Under the pieces are notes generated by a model, which worked only from the letters and a program-made list of their open reading frames with translations, did no database searches and had not been told where the DNA came from. The translations under genes were made by a program, and so were the position numbers. From an uncultured Erysipelotrichaceae bacterium (GTDB taxonomy: Bacteria; Bacillota_I; Bacilli_A; RF39; UBA660), in NCBI GenBank assembly GCA_902791625.1, contig CADAWN010000011.1, positions 1-35,532 of the forward strand: a stretch of DNA of 35,532 nt, written 5' to 3'. Each line of letters begins with the position of its first letter. Positions within the stretch are counted from its first letter, which is position 1. This document shows, in pieces, positions 33,033-35,532 of this stretch.

Positions 33033-34535
33033 CTACTTTAATTCAAATAATTTCTTTCTATCTATTTTTCCATTTTTAGTAAGTGGAAATTCTTCTAGTT
33101 GTATTAGTTTTGTTGGAAGCATATATACAGGAAGTTTTTCTCTTAATTTACTTTGTAAATCTGCTTTACTAATATCACCTATATAAAAAGCATATAATTT
33201 AGATTTTTCTTCATCAAATATTGTACATGTTCTTCTTACTTCTTCTATTTCCATAATAGATTTTTCTATTTCTTCTAGTTCAATTCTGTGTCCTAAATAT
33301 TTAATTTGAAAATCTTTTCTTCCATTAAACATTAATTCATTATCTTCGTTATAGTATCCTAAATCTCCAGTATAATAGATAGTTTCTAAATATCTAGTTT
33401 CATTAGGATTTTGTTTAAATGCTTTACTTGTTTGTTCACTATTGTTATAGTATCCAAGACCTATCGCACTACCAACAACACATATTTCTCCAACTTTATT
33501 TTGTTCACTTATTTCATTATTTTCTTCATCTAGTAAAACTACTCTTTCATTTGGAAATGGTTTACCTACTGGAATTTTATCAACATATTCACGTTTATTA
33601 TCTATTATGTGATATGTACAGTTACATGTAATCTCAGTTGGTCCATATACATTTACAAACATTGTATTAGGTAAATGTTCTTGCCATATTTTTAAATGTT
33701 TTAAAGGCATTACTTCTCCACTAAAGATAACTTTATTAACTTTATCTGGAACTTTATAATCAAGTCCATGGAAAGTTGTTATTAAACATAGTGCGGATAC
33801 TGCCCAAATCATTGTAGTTACATTGTGTTCACATAAATAATCAAGTAGTTTAGCTGGACTTGAAAAATATGCTTTTGGAACAATTACTAGGGTTGCTCCT
33901 ACACTTATACTTGAATAAATATCTTTGACTGATACATCAAAATCAAATGGTGCTTGATTAGCTAATATATCATCACTAGTAATATTAAATATTTTAGTAA
34001 AATTAGATATAAAATCTATTATTGATCTATGAGAAATAACTACTCCTTTAGGTACTCCGGTAGATCCTGATGTAAAGTTAACATAAACTGGATCATAGTC
34101 AATTGCTTTATTTTTTACTTCTTCTAACAAACTATTATCTATATCATTTTTCTTTAAATCTTCTATATCTAAAACATTTAAACCACTAAAATAATCATTA
34201 GCTAAGTCTTTATAATTACTATTTGTAATTACATATTTAGAATTAGTTGTCTCTATTATTTTTTCTATTCTACTTTTAGGTAAATCTGGATCAATTAAAG
34301 AATAATGACATCCTGCATATAAACTAGAGAAAAAACCTATTAAAGCATCAATTCCTTTATTCATAAAAATAATTATTGGTTCTTTAAAAACTTTTTCTTT
34401 AGCAAAATATGTTCCTCCACTTTTACTATAGTTATTTAACTCGTCATAAGTTATTTTCTTATCTTCTTCAATAACTGCAATTTTATCTTTAAATTTTATA
34501 CTAGATTCTTCTAAATAATTAATAACATTATGCAT
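33033..34535 (-). CDS. DltA-like amino acid adenylating enzyme
   Basis: 500 residues, the size of a stand-alone adenylation domain (DltA about 504). P-loop VNFTSGSTGVPKGVVISH (154-163), substrate-side ANQAPFDFDVSVKDIY with Asp200 that would hold an alpha-amino group, VNVYGPTEITCNCTY, YYTGDLG (Asp391), GRKDFQIKYLGHRIE and the terminal catalytic Lys490 in LTKNGKIDRKKL. It should form an aminoacyl-AMP and load the carrier protein. By hand alignment, the Cys that DltA uses for D-Ala selectivity corresponds to Thr254, so the substrate may not be D-Ala. Its stop directly adjoins the PLP gene. Confidence 0.88.
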   Translation of the reverse strand: MHNVINYLEESSIKFKDKIAVIEEDKKITYDELNNYSKSGGTYFAKEKVFKEPIIIFMNKGIDALIGFFSSLYAGCHYSLIDPDLPKSRIEKIIETTNSKYVITNSNYKDLANDYFSGLNVLDIEDLKKNDIDNSLLEEVKNKAIDYDPVYVNFTSGSTGVPKGVVISHRSIIDFISNFTKIFNITSDDILANQAPFDFDVSVKDIYSSISVGATLVIVPKAYFSSPAKLLDYLCEHNVTTMIWAVSALCLITTFHGLDYKVPDKVNKVIFSGEVMPLKHLKIWQEHLPNTMFVNVYGPTEITCNCTYHIIDNKREYVDKIPVGKPFPNERVVLLDEENNEISEQNKVGEICVVGSAIGLGYYNNSEQTSKAFKQNPNETRYLETIYYTGDLGYYNEDNELMFNGRKDFQIKYLGHRIELEEIEKSIMEIEEVRRTCTIFDEEKSKLYAFYIGDISKADLQSKLREKLPVYMLPTKLIQLEEFPLTKNGKIDRKKLFELK

Positions 34536-34548
34536 ATACTTCTCCTAT

Positions 34549-35184
34549 CTAGAATTTTAAAAAATTCATTCCTAACTTCTTATATATATCTGTCGCACAT
34601 GGTATACCAAACATTGGTGAAAGAATAGAATTATATACTTCATCTAAGATAAAGATACAAGCTAATGTAACACTTATTATTACAAAAGTTTTCTTATTCA
34701 TCTTACTTGCAATAAAGTAACAGAATGGTACTATTCCATATATTAGTATTAAACCTGATAATCCAAAGAAAGTAACACTTCTTAAACAGATAAATCCATA
34801 TACATTTCCAAAGTTTAAAATCTCTGTATTATAATCCCAGAATCTTGCTCCATTACCTATTAAGTAAATAAGAAGTCCTGAGACAAACTCTAATACTCCA
34901 CATACAATAAAACTCTTTAAGAATACTGTTAATGGTTTCTTTCTGTTTCTATAAACTAATGGATATATTACAACTGCTCCTAAGGCATATATATTTATCC
35001 AAGGTAAGAAGTTTCCACCTCTCCAGTAAAACTTATCCATACCTCCATCAAAGAAATAAAATATATATTCATATACAAAACCAAATATACCACCTATTAC
35101 AACTAATAAGGCATAAATACCTATTCTAGTTTTTAAACTAAATTTATCATCTTCATTTAAATATTTTTTATATTTTTCTTTCAT
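34549..35184 (-). CDS. Polytopic membrane protein, ABC_trans_CmpB-type
   Basis: 211 residues with about six hydrophobic helices. Its pattern GGNFLPWINIYALGAVVIYPLVYR, then GVLEFVSGLLIYLIGNGARFWDY and GFICLRSVTFFGLSGLILIYG, matches the 'putative ABC-transporter type IV' family common in Firmicutes; transport has not been proven. It occupies the position where classic dlt operons have the small DltX, but is unrelated in length. TAGGAG precedes the ATG. 13 nt before the adenylating enzyme gene. Confidence 0.75.
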   Translation of the reverse strand: MKEKYKKYLNEDDKFSLKTRIGIYALLVVIGGIFGFVYEYIFYFFDGGMDKFYWRGGNFLPWINIYALGAVVIYPLVYRNRKKPLTVFLKSFIVCGVLEFVSGLLIYLIGNGARFWDYNTEILNFGNVYGFICLRSVTFFGLSGLILIYGIVPFCYFIASKMNKKTFVIISVTLACIFILDEVYNSILSPMFGIPCATDIYKKLGMNFLKF

Positions 35185-35202
35185 ACTACTAAACTCCTAA
35201 AA

Positions 35203-35532
35203 CTATTCTTTTCTACTAATAATATATATAAACATATTGATATATGTAAACGAGATTAAATATCCTGCTAATACATCACTTGTAAAGTGTACACCTAAAT
35301 AGATTCTACTAAAACCTATTAGAAGTATTAAAGTTGATAACAGAATAATAAGTGTTATTTTTAATGTTTTATTTCTTACATTTTTATAAACTAAATATAT
35401 TAAAAATGTATATACTGCAAAACTAACCATGGAATGTCCAGAAGGAAAACTAAATCCTTTTTCTTCTACTAATCTATGTCCAATTGGTCTATTTCTTCTT
35501 ATTATATATTTTATTAATGAATTAAGTAAATG
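35203..35532 (-). CDS. PAP2-family phosphatase, 5' end outside window
   Basis: The frame is open to the right edge (110 codons, upstream part missing). It carries the three PAP2 phosphatase motifs: KYIIRRNRP (K-x6-RP), FSFPSGHSMVSF (PSGH) and SRIYLGVHFTSDVLAGY (SR-x5-H-x3-D), with hydrophobic helices between. Such integral membrane enzymes dephosphorylate phosphatidate, undecaprenyl pyrophosphate or phosphatidylglycerophosphate. At the head of a surface-polymer operon, lipid carrier recycling is plausible. It ends 18 nt before the next gene. Confidence 0.9.
   Translation of the reverse strand, partial: HLLNSLIKYIIRRNRPIGHRLVEEKGFSFPSGHSMVSFAVYTFLIYLVYKNVRNKTLKITLIILLSTLILLIGFSRIYLGVHFTSDVLAGYLISFTYINMFIYIISRKE

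Noticed and set aside
1..35532. Mycoplasma-like genetic code (TGA = Trp) in view of the very low GC content
   Set aside because: Trp is written TGG throughout, and TGA ends genes at 17159 (overlapping the next GTG start) and 18157.
1..35532. CRISPR array, insertion sequence or prophage
   Set aside because: No regularly spaced repeats, transposase, integrase or phage structural genes seen. The only tandem repeat is the 24-bp one in valS.

Overview
The window is AT-rich, tightly packed DNA from a low-GC Gram-positive bacterium, most likely an uncultured gut-type Bacilli/Erysipelotrichia relative. The basis is the T-box leaders in front of aminoacyl-tRNA synthetase genes, sigma-A-type promoters (TTGACA-17-TATAAT variants), strong AGGAGG ribosome binding sites, the rpsO-pnp pair, a KinB-like kinase, LtaS/OpgB-like phosphoglycerol transferases and a dlt-like operon. 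Tryptophan is written TGG and TGA serves as a stop (ends at 17159 and 18157), so the mycoplasma code does not apply. Taxonomy is inference only.

Layout. 1-2550 (minus): pnp (3' end outside the window) and rpsO, with a terminator between them and a structured rpsO leader. 2550-4070: an intact dinD gene behind a decayed dinD copy. 4130-8241: two flavoprotein oxidoreductases behind an unusual ORF that fuses a VanY-type D,D-carboxypeptidase to a TruB pseudouridine synthase. 8303-11700: asnS and aspS under an aspartate T-box. 11702-14181: a divergent pair, a membrane-anchored polysaccharide deacetylase and an unknown membrane protein. 14192-18933: valS, an unknown ORF and an HD phosphohydrolase behind a second T-box, then a second HD phosphohydrolase. 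19018-21318: a dCMP deaminase, a small Tyr/Pro-rich protein, a histidine kinase with Spo0A-like boxes, and tRNA-Gly. 21335-23000: two unrecognised putative metalloproteases (JAMM-like and HExxH). 23069-25133: a NagZ-like lipoprotein and an APH-fold kinase. 25263-29077 (plus): a small membrane protein, two paralogous LtaS/OpgB-like enzymes and acpS between them. 29101-35532 (minus): PAP2 phosphatase (5' end outside the window), a CmpB-type membrane protein, a DltA-like adenylating enzyme, a fold-III PLP decarboxylase, a DltC-like carrier protein, a DltB-like MBOAT and a DltD-like SGNH protein.

The most interesting system is the right end. It has the logic of the D-alanylation (dlt) pathway: adenylation, carrier protein, MBOAT export and an SGNH partner. 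A PLP decarboxylase-type enzyme is inserted between the adenylating enzyme and the carrier, in one tight operon facing two glycerophosphate-polymer synthases and the enzyme that activates carrier proteins (acpS). A reasonable hypothesis is that a carrier-bound amino acid is decarboxylated, as by BtrK in butirosin synthesis, and that the resulting amino-acyl group, rather than D-alanine, is placed on a surface polymer. This is inference from gene content and motifs; no homology search was possible.
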